DNA from: Tellurirhabdus bombi
GTDB lineage: Bacteria > Bacteroidota > Bacteroidia > Cytophagales > Spirosomataceae
DNA length: 64,000 nucleotides
Direction of reading: 5' to 3'
Assembly: GCF_021484805.1 (NCBI RefSeq)
Contig: NZ_CP090557.1
Coordinates: forward strand, 4,290,001-4,354,000
The notes under the pieces are model-generated. The model ran no database searches. It was not told the origin of the DNA and worked only from the letters and a program-made list of their open reading frames with translations. The position numbers and the translations under genes are program-made. Shown piece by piece: positions 15,821 through 24,021 of the stretch (within the stretch, counting starts at the first letter, position 1; each line of letters opens with the position of its first letter).

Positions 15821-16812
15821 TCCTCCGCTGGTTTTTCGACAGCAATGCGTTCAAATTCAATTCGCCAAACCCAAGGGTTCTCCCGCCACGATTCCCAGCC
15901 GTTAATCTTCTGCCATAGGCTACGGAATGAATCTTTGGCCGTGTGTAGCCAGCGGTGTTTCGGATGATCTAAGTCGTAGCGAGACGTGTAATCCCGAAAA
16001 CGCAACGCATCCTGCTTTGTATCGATTAAGTAAACCGTACACCGCTCAACGCCTTCAGACAGCGCATCCTCCTCGGAAATATCCTGCAAGCGCTCGATTC
16101 GGATGTCCTTGATGCGTAGCCAGATGCGACAGGCCTCTTTCGGCATGAAGATGGAAGGCTTCCAATGGTAGGGGAATCCGGCCTTGATGTAATCCTGACG
16201 GCACCGCTCCCCGTCGCCATCCGTAAAACTCAGGTCTGCCCGGTAGACATACTTGGACTTGCCGACGTGCTCAGGAACAAGTTCGCACCAGGTCTCCCGT
16301 ACCCAGTGAGTATCCCCGATTTGCCCGTAGGGGCATTTGATGGAGATTTCGGGGCTAGCCTCAGGATAATGCCATAATCCATCCTTATAGACCCATCCCG
16401 CCGACGTCAAGCCCATTCGATCGAAACCCGGCTGTGGTTTAACTACCCGGCGCGTGTTGGTTTTCCGGCCATTCTGGATGGATTGAACCATCGGGGTTGA
16501 GTAAAGAATCGGAATATCCGACCTAACCAGACTTGGAAAAGCTTCCCGGAATCGCTTCTCACCTTCTTCAGTTACAAACCACCACACCCAGCCTTTCTCA
16601 TTGGTTTTTTCGTAGCGCCCCATCAGGCCCATGGTTTCCAAATCATCAATGATTGGATCAGGGGCAGGTGACACAAACTTATTCCGGTAGAATTCGGCCG
16701 GCAAAACTTTATCACTCTTGCCTTTGGAGTTCTTGGCGTGATATAAGTTGATACCGAGTGTCGAGGCGATGATATGGGCCTGCTGATAGGTTAGTTCTTT
16801 AATTGGATTCAT
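15817..16812 (-). CDS. ASCH/PUA-like phage protein with extra N-terminal domain
   Basis: A 331-residue protein. From about residue 100 it follows a known phage family: PILYSTPMVQSIQNGRKTNTRRVVKPQP, then CPYGQIGDTHWVRETW, ERLQDISEEDALSEGV and a C-terminal WVWRIEFERI, i.e. an ASCH-like (PUA superfamily) domain that may bind RNA or modified nucleotides. The first 95 residues are a separate winged-helix-like unit (GLMGRYEKTNEKGWVWWFVTEEG). It is coupled to the DUF5131 gene by a 4-base overlap, implying joint action. Confidence 0.7.
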   Translation of the reverse strand: MNPIKELTYQQAHIIASTLGINLYHAKNSKGKSDKVLPAEFYRNKFVSPAPDPIIDDLETMGLMGRYEKTNEKGWVWWFVTEEGEKRFREAFPSLVRSDIPILYSTPMVQSIQNGRKTNTRRVVKPQPGFDRMGLTSAGWVYKDGLWHYPEASPEISIKCPYGQIGDTHWVRETWCELVPEHVGKSKYVYRADLSFTDGDGERCRQDYIKAGFPYHWKPSIFMPKEACRIWLRIKDIRIERLQDISEEDALSEGVERCTVYLIDTKQDALRFRDYTSRYDLDHPKHRWLHTAKDSFRSLWQKINGWESWRENPWVWRIEFERIAVEKPAEE

Positions 16813-17666
16813 GGCTGGGGTTCAAAAATGGGTAGTTGACGAATGCGCAGGTTTTCGGGGAACTCCTCCATATCCCCACCGTGGCGATCCTTGAGACCTA
16901 GCTCTTTGGAAAGGTGGGTACCGAGCTGCTTGACAAAGACGGCGGTGCTTTCCTGTGTCAGTTCCCGAATTAGATCTTCCAGCCATTTCATTTGCATTGG
17001 GCGAAACAGGTACTTACCCTCATTGTTTCCAGATTCCCCTCCCAGAATAGCCCAATCAATACCTGAATGACCTTTTTTATCCCAGAAGTCCCACCCTATC
17101 CGTGGCATTCGCTGGTTTGATGTCTGGCTATATAGCCATAGGGCATCATCAATGGATACTGGCCCCAGTAGCGGCTCAAAGCTCACAAACCGAACGACTG
17201 CCGGAATCTGGGTCAGTGTCGCAATCCGGTGCACGGTGTCCTGATTTTCGACCGTGGTACCGATCCAGACGTTGGGCCAACCCTCGCCCCAATCTTCGGG
17301 CAAACACTGCTGAATCCGCTCGGGTCGCTTGGTGAGAATCTGAAAAATCAGGTTCGGGCACTTGCGGATGATCTCCCAGGCCTCCGCCCGGTAGGGGTCA
17401 GCCTGCTTGTGAAAGAAATCACTCCAGGAACAGGTGAATACTAGCCGCTGATCAACAGGCATGTCGGTCGTGATGGCTTTATGCAGCCGCTGCGGTTTGT
17501 TGAAGGTCGGCCTTGTGGAGCGAATCACTTTTTTGAAGTTGCGCCCGAAACGGCCCTCAATGGTGCGTTCGGCGTAGCAGTAATCGCAGGCGGGCGAGAC
17601 GTGGTTGCAGCCCGTCCAGGGGTTCCACGTAAAGGTGGTCCACTGGATTTTAGAGAGTATATCCAT
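16809..17666 (-). CDS. DUF5131 (phage Gp37/Gp68) protein, radical-SAM-like
   Basis: A 285-residue member of the Gp37/Gp68 family. The cysteines lie in NPWTGCNHVSPACDYCYAE, followed by family motifs TKRPERIQQCLP, IWIGTTVENQ (here VWIGTTVENQ), FVSFEPLLGP and AILGGESG. The barrel-like order of motifs and Cys cluster recall radical-SAM enzymes, but activity is unknown. It is adjacent to an ASCH-like protein and close to two DNA methyltransferases, suggesting nucleic-acid modification. Confidence 0.88.
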   Translation of the reverse strand: MDILSKIQWTTFTWNPWTGCNHVSPACDYCYAERTIEGRFGRNFKKVIRSTRPTFNKPQRLHKAITTDMPVDQRLVFTCSWSDFFHKQADPYRAEAWEIIRKCPNLIFQILTKRPERIQQCLPEDWGEGWPNVWIGTTVENQDTVHRIATLTQIPAVVRFVSFEPLLGPVSIDDALWLYSQTSNQRMPRIGWDFWDKKGHSGIDWAILGGESGNNEGKYLFRPMQMKWLEDLIRELTQESTAVFVKQLGTHLSKELGLKDRHGGDMEEFPENLRIRQLPIFEPQP

Positions 17667-17672
17667 CTTGTT

Positions 17673-17885
17673 TTAATTCCCCCGATTTCGGGGCTTTTGG
17701 CTAGGTGTTGATTCCTGATTGAATTGCCGGAGCAATTTTCTCCGCACACTGGCGGCTTGTTCGAGGTCGTAAAGGCTTAAGTTTAGCTCCCTACGCAGTC
17801 CAGCGTTGCCCATTAGCTGGCTAATGCTCCACTCGATGAGCCGGGCGGCGGCTTTGGGGCCGGTCGCGGGTTGTTTGCGTTTCAT
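17673..17885 (-). CDS. small basic helical protein
   Basis: A 70-residue lysine/arginine-rich helical protein (LIEWSISQLMGNAGL, LYDLEQAASVRRKLL). Its start overlaps the methyltransferase stop by ATGA and it ends 6 nt before the DUF5131 gene, so it is translated as part of the modification block. No family recognised. Confidence 0.5.
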   Translation of the reverse strand: MKRKQPATGPKAAARLIEWSISQLMGNAGLRRELNLSLYDLEQAASVRRKLLRQFNQESTPSQKPRNRGN

Positions 17886-20002
17886 GCTGCAACCCCTCCT
17901 TTCAGTGCTCCTGCAATGGCTTCAATCCACTTTTTGACGTATTTGGGTGGGACACTGTTGCCGATGTATTTTTTCTGATCAGTCTGGCTACCCAGCAAAA
18001 CGTAACCCGCCGGAAAGCCCTGAATCAGCTTTAGCTCCTGCACTTTGAGCATGCGCATCAGGATATCGACAATGCCGTACTCAGCCATAAAGGCTTTGAT
18101 TTTGCGCACGGCCAGGCAGTCTGATTCGTGCACGATGATCACCGGCTTTACTCCTCCCTCGGCCGTCACCAGATAACTCCAGTGCCGATCGGCGGTGATG
18201 GTCTTGGCCGCTTCGCCGAGGTGGGTACCCACGTTCTGAAAGTGCGTATCCATCACGTACTGCGAGCTCACTAGCTCCAGGTTGCCGCCAGTGGTGGTGA
18301 CCGTCCGGGCGGGCTCATCCAACGAGGTATTCCGGTGCTCAGGCTCGCCCCCGTTGCGCTGCGTAATGAATTCCGCACTGACCAGACTCGATGGCGACTT
18401 ATCCTGCCGGGCAATAATGGTATGCGAGGGCTTTTCCAGGCTGTGCGAATGCCCGTTCCACTGCGGATCATAGACAAACGCTTTGGCTTGCACCAGGGCG
18501 CATTTTGGATTAACCGTCAGACACGGAGCGGGCGCTTCAACGGAGGAGGGGTTAGACTGGCCGTACTGCTGATCGATGAATTCCGCCGATACGAGCCGGT
18601 GCTTGGGGATGGTGGTTAGCGCCGCTGCGGGCGAATTCACCGACTGCTCCTGCTGGCCGTTCGAATAGTACAGACTCACAAACTGATCGGCCCGCTGAGT
18701 CTGCACAAGCCCTACCCGGTCGGTAGTCGTCAGGGTGCTGCATGGCCTATCTGACCCGAAGGTGTTATCCCCAGTGCCGTGGTACTTCACGCAAAACGCT
18801 TCGGGCGATACCAGGGCGATTCGGTTTTCGGTCGTTAGCGTCAGGGCGGGCTCTTCCATGCTTTTCACCCGGTTCTGCGGACTGCCCGAATAGTAAGTCA
18901 TCGCAAAAGGCTGCGGTGTTACAAGGGCGTGGCCATCCTGGGTGGTAATAGTACGGGCCGGACGACTGGACGGATAGGTGTTATGGCCTTTGGAATTGGC
19001 GGCAAAGACCTGCGCCATGAACGGTTCAGCTGATACCAGCGCGTTATGATCCACCGCCGTGATGGTGTGCGCCGCCTCGTCAACACTGTAGTTCATGCCC
19101 GTACCGGTGAAGTACTTGCTTAGAAACTGCCGATCGCCATTACCCACGTGACGGACCAGGCCTTCGAAAATGCGCTCGTAGGTGTTGGGCGAAAGCGGCG
19201 GATTCCGGAAAATCGACCGGCCTTTGTCTTCCAGTTCCAGGCACTCCCGGATGGGTCGCCACTTTTGAAGCTTCTGACCAAAAATGGCGCTTTTTTCAGG
19301 GTCTTTGGCGTGGGTCGGCTCTGGCCAGGCCATCGGTATGCCTTCCCGGATAAACTGGGCAAAATAGCGCGTCCGGCTGGTATTGGCTCCGTAGTCGGCC
19401 GTGTTGTGGAGCCGGAAATCGTAGCGGTAACCCATCGCTTCAATGCCCTGGTACCAGCGCACGTAATCCTCACCCCGCTTGCGGCTGATGGGCTTGCCGT
19501 TGTCACCCAGCGGCCCCCAACTCATAAACTCCCGCACGTTTTCGACCGTGAAAATATCGGGCCTCAGCACCTTGAGGTAGAAGGGCATAAACTCAGCCAG
19601 TGATCGGCTGTCGGCATCGCGGGGCTTGCCTCCTTTGGCGTTCGAAAAGTTGGTGCACTCCAGCGAGGCATGAAACAGCAGTTTGGCGTTGGGATACAAC
19701 TTGCGGGCCTGTTTAGCGATCGCCAGAATCCGCTTAGGCAGGGACTTATCCCGGATATCCTCCACAAAGTGCACGGTTTCGGGGTGGTTTTTGGCGTGAC
19801 TTTCGATGGCTCCTTTGTCGTGATTGATGCCCACGATCACAACGGCTACCCGGTACCCCTCACTATCGACGGCCGTTTCAACCCCTTGCGTAAATCCGCC
19901 CGCACCGCAGAAGCTGTCGATTACAATCAGCTTTACGCGTTTTGGGTCAATAAGAAGCCCGTCTGGCTGCTTAGCCAGTGCGGCAATAGTTCGATTTGAC
20001 AT
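17882..20002 (-). CDS. cytosine-C5 DNA methyltransferase with nine internal repeats
   Basis: A 706-residue C5 methyltransferase. Motif I is DSFCGAGGFTQG (29-40); motif IV is SLECTNFSNAKGG with Cys116 as nucleophile, where Glu replaces the usual Pro; motif VI is VENV (153-156); the RTRYF element is at 211-214; motifs IX and X are LIQGFPAGY and YIGNSVPP near 659-686. Between motif VIII and IX, at residues 292-615, lies an array of nine units of 33-40 residues with the shared pattern 'P..T(I/L/V)T......LV'. Typical enzymes are about 350-450 residues long and have one such element. The array replaces or expands the target-recognition region. It is flanked by other modification genes and may protect phage DNA from host restriction. 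Confidence 0.88.
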   Translation of the reverse strand: MSNRTIAALAKQPDGLLIDPKRVKLIVIDSFCGAGGFTQGVETAVDSEGYRVAVVIVGINHDKGAIESHAKNHPETVHFVEDIRDKSLPKRILAIAKQARKLYPNAKLLFHASLECTNFSNAKGGKPRDADSRSLAEFMPFYLKVLRPDIFTVENVREFMSWGPLGDNGKPISRKRGEDYVRWYQGIEAMGYRYDFRLHNTADYGANTSRTRYFAQFIREGIPMAWPEPTHAKDPEKSAIFGQKLQKWRPIRECLELEDKGRSIFRNPPLSPNTYERIFEGLVRHVGNGDRQFLSKYFTGTGMNYSVDEAAHTITAVDHNALVSAEPFMAQVFAANSKGHNTYPSSRPARTITTQDGHALVTPQPFAMTYYSGSPQNRVKSMEEPALTLTTENRIALVSPEAFCVKYHGTGDNTFGSDRPCSTLTTTDRVGLVQTQRADQFVSLYYSNGQQEQSVNSPAAALTTIPKHRLVSAEFIDQQYGQSNPSSVEAPAPCLTVNPKCALVQAKAFVYDPQWNGHSHSLEKPSHTIIARQDKSPSSLVSAEFITQRNGGEPEHRNTSLDEPARTVTTTGGNLELVSSQYVMDTHFQNVGTHLGEAAKTITADRHWSYLVTAEGGVKPVIIVHESDCLAVRKIKAFMAEYGIVDILMRMLKVQELKLIQGFPAGYVLLGSQTDQKKYIGNSVPPKYVKKWIEAIAGALKGGVAA
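18158..19123 (-). repeat. ninefold degenerate repeat within the methyltransferase gene
   Basis: The part coding residues 294-615 contains nine in-frame repeats of about 99-120 bp. Conserved protein anchors are an N-terminal F-Y/Q hydrophobic patch, a small-residue/N-rich loop, P-x-x-T-I/L/V-T-T and a closing ALV/RLV. The units differ too much for recent expansion. Confidence 0.75.
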
Positions 20003-20025
20003 GATTGGTTTTTCTTGAAAGTGGA

Positions 20026-22569
20026 CTAGGCTACATCCTCACCTAGGAAATCAAATAGGGTCGGAACGGTCTTTTTGTATTCTGCTTCCTGTAAGTACTC
20101 CACCCCGAACCGCCAGTAGGCGGCGTTGAGCTCGGTACCCCGTCCGCGCCGGTCCATCTGCACGGCCACGTACGGCACGGTCATCAAGCCGCCAAAGGGG
20201 TCGTATACCTCATCGCCCGGATTGCTGTAGCGATCGATCAGGCGCTCTACCAGATCCAGCTGAAGTGGGCAGACGTGGTTTTCGTTGCGCTTCTGGCTTT
20301 GGTTGCTATTGAGGGTGCGCATCCGAACGATGTCGGTCCAGACGTGATCGTAATGCGAGCCCGGCGCAAAGAGCATAAACGAGCTAGGCATCCGGCCCGC
20401 CTTTTCCAGTTCCCGGCCCAGATCAACGTGCTCTTGGTAGTTGTACACATTACTGGTGTTGTATTCCCGGTACCACCGCAGGATCGTATCGGTATCTTTG
20501 CCGGTGAGCTCTTCGGGTGTTAGCAGCCGGTCGCCCGAGGACCTATAAAAGCCAGACGCGTCGATTTGCCACTGACGGCGCGGATAAGACTCTTTGGATT
20601 TAGCAACGGGCACATCGGCGTAACTGTTGGATGTATCCGAGGGTGTTTTGCGGAAAATGAGAATGTATTCGTTGGTACCGCAACCCATCTTAGTGCCGTC
20701 CTTACAAACCTCGCTATGACCCAGCCGGTAGGTTTGGTTGTTTTCCCGAACCACATCCGTCACCACCACGATCCGACCGCAGAAATTCCAGCCGTGCTTC
20801 ATGAATGCCGCAACGGTCTTATCGCTAAACGGGTTGACCGTGTACATACCCAGCCCCGTCATGGAGCCAAACAGCAGCCGATCCTTGACGTGCACAGCGC
20901 AGACCCGCCCTGGCATGGTGACCCGAAGTAGTTCGGGAATCAAAAAGTCCATTTGAGCGAAGAACGCCTCATCGCCACTGGTGTGGCCGAAATCCTCGTA
21001 GGCGGGTGAATACTCGTACTGATTACCAAAGGGGATGCTGGTTACCGTCAGTCCCACGCTGTTGGACTTCATCAGCTTGGTTTCCTTGACGGTATCGTTC
21101 CGCACAGCGGTGAAGTACTGGCCCTTTTTTTCCAGCCGTTCTACACCCAGCGACCGGCGAACCTCAAAATCCAGTGCGTTGCCCGTTAGCCCGTATTTCT
21201 TTACGATTTCCTGCATAATACCGGTCAGATGGCGATGATGCTCCCATTTTTTGAGCATTTGCTTCATAATCTGATCCTCCGACTCGGTGTAAATGATGTG
21301 GACTTCTACGGGGTGCTTTTGCTGAAAACGCTGCGTACGGTGAATGGCCTGAATGAAGTCGTTGAACTCGTAGTTAATGCCCAGGAAGATATTGGCGTGA
21401 CAAAAACGCTGGAAATTACAACCACTGCCCGCGATTTCGGGTTTAGTAGCTAGGATTCTGTGCTCACCGCGACTGAATCCCAGAATCAGCTCTTCCCGTT
21501 TTTCAAGGTCTTGACTGCCAAATGCGGTTATGGCTTCGGGTAGAGCTGATTCAATTTCTTTCCGCTCCGCCTCCAGGTGATGCCACAGCAACCAGTGCTT
21601 ATCGGGCTGATCCTCCTTGATTATCGAAACAGCTTTGGCAATCCGGTCCAGAATCGACAACTGCTTTTCCCGGGCGGCATCTTTCAGACTCAGCGCCGCA
21701 TCCCGCAGGAGCTTGTACTGCCCCCAGCTGTCGGCGCCAGCGATCGAATGATCAACGGGCAAGCGGTGAAACTGAACCTTCAGTTCCGGTAAATCATAGC
21801 CCTCATCCGAGTAACCCAGATCAGAGGGCTTCGACAGAAACAACGCCCAACTGCTTACCCACAGCCAGAACTCCCGCTCTTTGTGCGGATACAGGGTCAA
21901 GTCCCCCGCCTTTTCGCTGTTGCGCTGGAAATAGCGCGTTAAGGCCTGACCCGTATCCATCACACCCAGAAACCCGGCGTAGTGAATTAGCTCTTTGGTC
22001 CGATTCGGCGAAGGAGTAGCCGTGAAGACAAATCGGTGGGGTATGGCTTCCAGCACGTCCGAAAACGTCTGGTAGGTTTTCGACCCAAACGATCGCAATA
22101 CAGAAGCTTCGTCCAGACAAACGCAGGTGAACACCGAAAAGTCAGCGATCTGGCCATCCCGAACCCGTTCGTAATTGGTGATCATGAAGCCCGAATCACA
22201 TGTGGCAATGTCCTGATCAGTGCGCACGTACCGAATGGTCATGCCCATATCCGGCCCGTCGTTTTCGGTAAACTCCTGCCGAACACCAAGGGGGGCAATA
22301 AACAAAACGAGCCCTCCTTTAACCCGGTTAACCTGGCGGCCAATCTCCAACTGCGTGCGGGTTTTGCCCAGACCAAAGGAGGCAAACACGGCTCTACAGC
22401 CCCCGGCCAATGCCCACTTTACCGTATCGCGCTGGTGCGGAAACAGGCTTTCGTGCAGGTCTGCATCTTCGACAAAAAACCCGCTAACGGGCGATTCGAG
22501 TATCTTTTTCTCGATAAAGGCGTCATAATCCAGTTCGAGTTCTTCGGAAATATCCGTGTATGGATTCAT
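20026..22569 (-). CDS. SF2 helicase - DNA methyltransferase fusion
   Basis: An 847-residue two-part protein; the ATG at 22569 (MNPYTDISEE) overlaps the preceding stop by ATGA. Residues 40-440 form an SF2 helicase: Walker A FGLGKT (65-70), DEAS box at 153-156, TATP at 183-186, and motif VI QAIHRTQRFQQ (407-417). Residues 500-830 form an amino-methyltransferase of the N4/N6 group with circular order: a TSIPFGNQYEYS motif IV (510-521, SIPF instead of S/DPPY/F) and a C-terminal motif I VYDPFGGLMTVP (788-799) followed by GRGTELNAAYW. Similar fusions occur in phages and are thought to move along DNA while methylating it. Confidence 0.82.
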   Translation of the reverse strand: MNPYTDISEELELDYDAFIEKKILESPVSGFFVEDADLHESLFPHQRDTVKWALAGGCRAVFASFGLGKTRTQLEIGRQVNRVKGGLVLFIAPLGVRQEFTENDGPDMGMTIRYVRTDQDIATCDSGFMITNYERVRDGQIADFSVFTCVCLDEASVLRSFGSKTYQTFSDVLEAIPHRFVFTATPSPNRTKELIHYAGFLGVMDTGQALTRYFQRNSEKAGDLTLYPHKEREFWLWVSSWALFLSKPSDLGYSDEGYDLPELKVQFHRLPVDHSIAGADSWGQYKLLRDAALSLKDAAREKQLSILDRIAKAVSIIKEDQPDKHWLLWHHLEAERKEIESALPEAITAFGSQDLEKREELILGFSRGEHRILATKPEIAGSGCNFQRFCHANIFLGINYEFNDFIQAIHRTQRFQQKHPVEVHIIYTESEDQIMKQMLKKWEHHRHLTGIMQEIVKKYGLTGNALDFEVRRSLGVERLEKKGQYFTAVRNDTVKETKLMKSNSVGLTVTSIPFGNQYEYSPAYEDFGHTSGDEAFFAQMDFLIPELLRVTMPGRVCAVHVKDRLLFGSMTGLGMYTVNPFSDKTVAAFMKHGWNFCGRIVVVTDVVRENNQTYRLGHSEVCKDGTKMGCGTNEYILIFRKTPSDTSNSYADVPVAKSKESYPRRQWQIDASGFYRSSGDRLLTPEELTGKDTDTILRWYREYNTSNVYNYQEHVDLGRELEKAGRMPSSFMLFAPGSHYDHVWTDIVRMRTLNSNQSQKRNENHVCPLQLDLVERLIDRYSNPGDEVYDPFGGLMTVPYVAVQMDRRGRGTELNAAYWRFGVEYLQEAEYKKTVPTLFDFLGEDVA

Positions 22570-23009
22570 GCTTGCTCCCCTCCTTCCCCGGCTACCACCG
22601 GCGCTAATTCCCGCAGGGTAAGCTCGCCATCCTCGTCGAGTTGCAACGGGATTCCGAAGGCCTGAAACTGGCGATCCATCGCGGCCCAGAATGGCTGCCA
22701 GGCATCTCTGGGAACGCTGTCCAGGGCTAGGACCACCGACAGCAGGTCGCCAAAAACCCGGACAACATTTTCCAGTTGTTCCATGGCGGTGATGGTATCG
22801 ATGCCTTCGGGCGTTTGGGCCCAAACCCTACCGTTGGCGTGCGCAATGAGGGTTTCCTTGAAGTTTTTGGCCACAAATTTGACCTTCTGCACGTAGAAGC
22901 TGGTGCTTTCCAGTTGCTCCAGTTTTTCGATCAGAAACTGACAGGCCGCCGTCGCTTCCAGCGCCAGCATGGTCTCGTGGTCGCTTAGATCCCGGTTCTG
23001 GGTAGTCAT
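22566..23009 (-). CDS. unknown helical phage protein
   Basis: A 147-residue protein starting MTTQNRDLSD. An in-frame ATG exists 9 codons upstream, but the 17-bp leader TTGGTTTTTCTTGAAAG before this ATG is identical to that before the C5 methyltransferase gene, so I chose the inner start. It is acidic and helical (ETMLALEATAACQFLIEKL) and overlaps the helicase start by ATGA. Function unknown; coupling suggests a partner of the helicase-methyltransferase. Confidence 0.6.
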   Translation of the reverse strand: MTTQNRDLSDHETMLALEATAACQFLIEKLEQLESTSFYVQKVKFVAKNFKETLIAHANGRVWAQTPEGIDTITAMEQLENVVRVFGDLLSVVLALDSVPRDAWQPFWAAMDRQFQAFGIPLQLDEDGELTLRELAPVVAGEGGEQA

Positions 23010-23115
23010 ATTGGTTTGGTTTTTCTTGAAAGCCATTGCTTTGAATTTTACTTGGATGATTTACCGGACATGTGCCGGTTCTTGTCACTTTTTAGCCCCG
23101 TGGCGAGGCGATTGC

Positions 23116-24021
23116 CTATTTTTCGACCACTGTAGTGGCTATAGGATTTGCGACGCTCCCACGGCGTGATTTGGCCGAGGCCGCAAACTGAATGATGTTG
23201 CACATCTCCCGCAGCCGATCCTCCACCCGGGGGCCATAGAACTGCCCGAGCTGCTCCATGTCGTGATTGGAGGTAAAATGCGTCAGGAAGTAATTGCCCA
23301 GCCGGTAGCGGTTCTGGATGATTTCACCCATCACGTTGCGCTCGTTGCCAAAGTGGCGGGCGTTGGCTTCCTGGCCGAGGTCATCAAAAAACCGGCCGGT
23401 GATGGTCTGCCCGAAAGTGTAATCAGTCTTGGAAACCCGGCCGTGGCCGGAGTAGTGATCCAGCACGGGCTTTCCTCCGTCCTTGGCGGCAAACTCCTCG
23501 GCAATGACCTGGCACTCGTGGACGGTGTAGCTCGCATGCGGATTGACGCTGCAAAGCTCCATGAGCTGCGTTTTGCCCACGCCCGTCCCGCCGATCAACA
23601 GAATCCCCTTTCCCAGCGAGTAGCCCGGCTTTAGCTTTTCGAAGCGCTCATCGCCCACGAAGTAGAGCGCCAGAATTTTAAGAATATCCCGGTTGTCGGC
23701 GTCAATGTCGAAATCAGCCCAGCCCCGATCGGCAGCCCGGGCCTTGCCGCGCCGGACCACAAAATCCCGGAAGGTCCTGGCATCAAGATCAGGCCACTGC
23801 TTTTCCCCGTGCACCTGCTTGGTGTAGGCTTCCAGATAAGCCTGCCGCCCTTTCTCCCGGCGGGCCGTCTGCAAAACCTCGGCGGTCTCCTCGGGCGTTA
23901 GCTCGGGATACTGGCGCGGGTTAGAGGTCCACATCGCAAGTGCTTGCTTCTCCTCGGTAGTCAGGATTGCCAAGGGAAGTAGGCCGGAGAGCGCCTGGAG
24001 TTCGTTGGTTTGTGGTTCCAT
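23116..24021 (-). CDS. DnaC-like helicase loader (lambda P role)
   Basis: A 301-residue AAA+ ATPase. Walker A is GGTGVGKT (144-151) and Walker B is FFDDLG; LTHFTSNHDMEQL with Asn/Ser matches sensor 1 and VEDRLREM an Arg-finger/sensor region of DnaC. DnaC-type proteins load the replicative helicase at the origin. It overlaps the end of the initiator gene by 101 nt in a different frame, an unusually long overlap. Together they form the replication module. Confidence 0.85.
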   Translation of the reverse strand: MEPQTNELQALSGLLPLAILTTEEKQALAMWTSNPRQYPELTPEETAEVLQTARREKGRQAYLEAYTKQVHGEKQWPDLDARTFRDFVVRRGKARAADRGWADFDIDADNRDILKILALYFVGDERFEKLKPGYSLGKGILLIGGTGVGKTQLMELCSVNPHASYTVHECQVIAEEFAAKDGGKPVLDHYSGHGRVSKTDYTFGQTITGRFFDDLGQEANARHFGNERNVMGEIIQNRYRLGNYFLTHFTSNHDMEQLGQFYGPRVEDRLREMCNIIQFAASAKSRRGSVANPIATTVVEK

